Origin: Nitzschia sp. pyKryTriq1
Taxonomy: Eukaryota; Bacillariophyta; Bacillariophyceae; Bacillariales; Bacillariaceae
NCBI GenBank assembly: GCA_956465555.1
Contig: OY101115.1
Coordinates: 2,790,001-2,854,000, forward strand
Direction: 5' to 3'
DNA length: 64,000 bases
In this document: one piece after another, positions 62,319 through 64,000 of the stretch
Numbering within the stretch: position 1 is the stretch's first letter
How the letters are laid out: every line of letters starts with the position of its first letter
The notes under the pieces: model-generated
Databases searched by the model: none
What the model was told of the DNA's origin: nothing
Seen by the model: the letters and a program-made list of their open reading frames with translations, nothing else
Translations under genes and position numbers: made by a program

Positions 62319-62398
62319 CTTCTTAGCATTTCCCCAGGTTTCAACATAGAATCCTACGGACTGTAAGAGATGACCTGTAGAAACTTTGGTTTTCTTTA

Positions 62399-62876
62399 CT
62401 ACTTTTGCTTAAACTTGTTCAAATCCAAATATTGTGAAAGATAATAAAGTGTCCCCGCTTGTCCCGATTTTCGTTCTTCAATTCCGGCCAATCGATAGCA
62501 TTCTTCCACATCCTTCACGTACTTGTATACCGGACCGTTCATTTTGCCTTCCGAAGCCTCCAAAGCATTCATGAGTTTCATGAGCTTGTCCGAGCATGGA
62601 TTTGACCGGAATTTTGGTTGCTGTCGACAAAAGATGAAGCAGTGATTTATATTAGTACGCTAAAGTAGCAAAAGGAACAATGAACTGTAGAGTGGCCTGG
62701 ATTAGTGGGCTGTTCCTCCTCGTCCAATATGGTGCGTCAAACAGAGTATCTTGGTCCACAGGAAACACCGCATGTTACCAGCACCACAGTTTCGGAACAG
62801 TACTCTTTCTTCTCACCTTTTTGAAAATCCGTATTTGCTCTAACGTGACACGGAAATGTTTGGATCTAGCAATCAT
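62399..62876 (-). CDS. Small two-exon protein of unknown function
   Basis: The proposed exons 62876-62817 and 62620-62399, phase 0 over a 196-nt intron (AAAAAG|GTGAG to TCGACAG), give 93 aa. The main exon encodes KLMKLMNALEASEGKMNGPVY-type helical, Lys-rich sequence with ECYRLAGIEERKSGQAGTLYYL. Exon 1 (MIARSKHFRVTLEQIRIFKK) is chosen because its ATG, donor and phase fit; other first exons are possible. No family is recognised. It is tail-to-tail with MCTS1. Confidence 0.45.
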
Positions 62877-63506
62877 CTTTCTGCTTATGTCGTGATGTAA
62901 CCAGATTTCAATGTTTAAGCTGTAAAGCAGTGCCGTTCTGGTCTTTTATGTTCATGGTCGATGCATCAAGAATCAAGTACTGTACGAGTACTGGTACTGT
63001 ACCGGTACAACTGTAACGGTACAGTATAAGTACAAATACAACCGCGCATCGCATCATCATCATCATCTTCTCGTCGTCGGCGCACACCTTGGTCCCGACG
63101 ACAAGCAGACGCCCCACGCAAGGTGATCGAGTGAGTCGTCGTCGTCGATCATGGTGCGAGCGAGCTTTCGACCAATCAGATGGAGCCAAATTGCGTCATC
63201 CTCAGGTTCGCTCAACTGTCCTCACAACATTCGCAAGAACGCAAATCGCAACTTTGCTGACGACAAACGGCGATGACAACACTCATTTCCATTTCCATTT
63301 CATCTTCTTCCGTTCTTTACTTTAGAAGCAGCGTTTCTGCTCTCTGCGGTGCATAATATTTACGAGAATCACCCAAAAGGAAGAAGAAGGGGACTGTTGA
63401 ACGGCCGCCACTGGAAATATTCAAAATAGTTCCAGTTTCCTTTGAACAAGTACATTTCCTGGAAGATTCTTCACTGCAAGCGAACCGAGTCCTCGTCGTT
63501 TGCATT
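62877..63506. promoter_or_regulatory. Divergent intergenic region with GTAC-word cluster
   Basis: The cluster at 62975-63034 includes GTACTGTACGAGTACTGG and GTACCGGTACAAC. GTCGTCGTCG and CATTTCCATTTCC short repeats follow. No gene is seen. Confidence 0.4.
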
Positions 63507-63931
63507 ATGTCCGCATTCTTTGGTCGATTGACTCCCAATCAGCGTCTTTGGGGAACGGTTGGAGGTGTTATTGTTGGAGGGACAATTTTTAAAGTGAGTC
63601 ACTAGGTCGTTGGCGTTTTCAGCTTTGTGAGGCACTCTATTTTCGAGGATGATGTTTCTTCTAACGCGTGGAGACTGTACTCTAGGTTGCGTATTTCAAA
63701 TTCTGTCGGACAGTCTTGGTGGAACAAGCCAACAAAACCCATCTCGATGCCACCGAGCATTACCGAGAGGCCAAAGAATTTGCAAAGTGGTCGGCGAAAG
63801 ATAGAGAGGAACGTCGATCAGAGTTGCCGCCTTTGACGTTAGAACAGGAACAACAAATGAGGGCCTACATACGAATGATGCAAGAGCACCATGCGTATAA
63901 TCCTGACTCAGATATCGAGGGGGGAAGCTGA
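63507..63931 (+). CDS. Small single-helix membrane protein of unknown function
   Basis: Exons 63507-63593 and 63686-63931, phase 0 over a 92-nt intron, give 110 aa. A short N-terminus is followed by one Gly/Val/Ile-rich hydrophobic helix (WGTVGGVIVGGTIFKVAYF) and a long charged helix (EQANKTHLDATEHYREAKEF, WSAKDREERRSELPP), with an acidic end. The shape is that of small mitochondrial inner-membrane accessory proteins, but I see no family motif. Confidence 0.65.
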
Positions 63932-64000
63932 ACGAAATTGCTACCGTAGGAAGTGTGCTGCGTCTATCCATGACAAGCTCTGACATTGTTATCGCTTGTT

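Noticed and set aside
62680-62895. Plus-strand 71-aa ORF
   Set aside because: Antisense to the intron and first exon of the small minus gene; no motif.

Overview
The window reads as nuclear DNA of a diatom, most likely a pennate one. The genes are eukaryotic, with short GT-AG introns of about 56-200 nt. Many precursors begin with a signal peptide followed by an ASAFAP-type Phe site, the bipartite plastid address of secondary red plastids (DoxX protein, HAD-repeat protein, W-rich repeat protein, carrier, 1121-aa protein, and possibly ERO1). There is a bHLH-PAS factor of the diatom RITMO1 type and a Ty1/copia remnant of diatom CoDi style. Species cannot be fixed from the sequence alone.

Layout. 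0-9 kb: a secreted Ser/Pro-rich protein cut by the window edge, a membrane RING-H2 protein, the amidotransferase subunit GatA, a 1.9-kb upstream region and the bHLH-PAS gene. 9-18 kb: an ERO1-type thiol oxidase, a plastid DoxX protein, a gamma-carbonic-anhydrase-like protein, CKS1, a membrane histidine phosphatase and a small membrane protein. 18-31 kb: a 1743-aa plastid protein with a degenerate HAD fold and five cap-like repeats, a plastid protein with four W/Y-rich repeats, a carrier-family protein, the lariat debranching enzyme DBR1 and a LYR-ApaG fusion. 31-35 kb: a DNA transposon of about 3.9 kb with 31-bp terminal inverted repeats, an apparently intact spliced transposase gene, and a 193-bp tandem duplication at its left end. 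35-50 kb: tRNA-Ala(AGC), a protein with 4 x 56-aa repeats, a gene-poor stretch with a tRNA-like unit and an orphan ORF, an ENTH clathrin adaptor, a multidomain chromatin-type protein (SNF2-like, C2H2, two AP2, FHA-like) and the AAA ATPase FIGL1. 50-64 kb: a 765-bp MITE with perfect 48-bp ends, two paralogous Cys-rich surface proteins in opposite orientation around a copia remnant and a 1121-aa plastid protein, then MCTS1 and two small genes.

The genes form no operon or single pathway; most are housekeeping or organelle genes packed head-to-head or tail-to-tail. A shared non-coding feature is dense clusters of GTAC-containing words (GTACCGGTAC, GTACCTGGTAC, GTACTTGTAC), which recur in many intergenic gaps but hardly at all in coding DNA. 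The strongest candidates for new biology are the SNF2-like/AP2/FHA protein, the HAD-repeat protein, the W-rich repeat protein, the LYR-ApaG fusion, the plastid-style ERO1, and the two DNA transposons. All exon joins were made by eye from splice-site match and reading frame.
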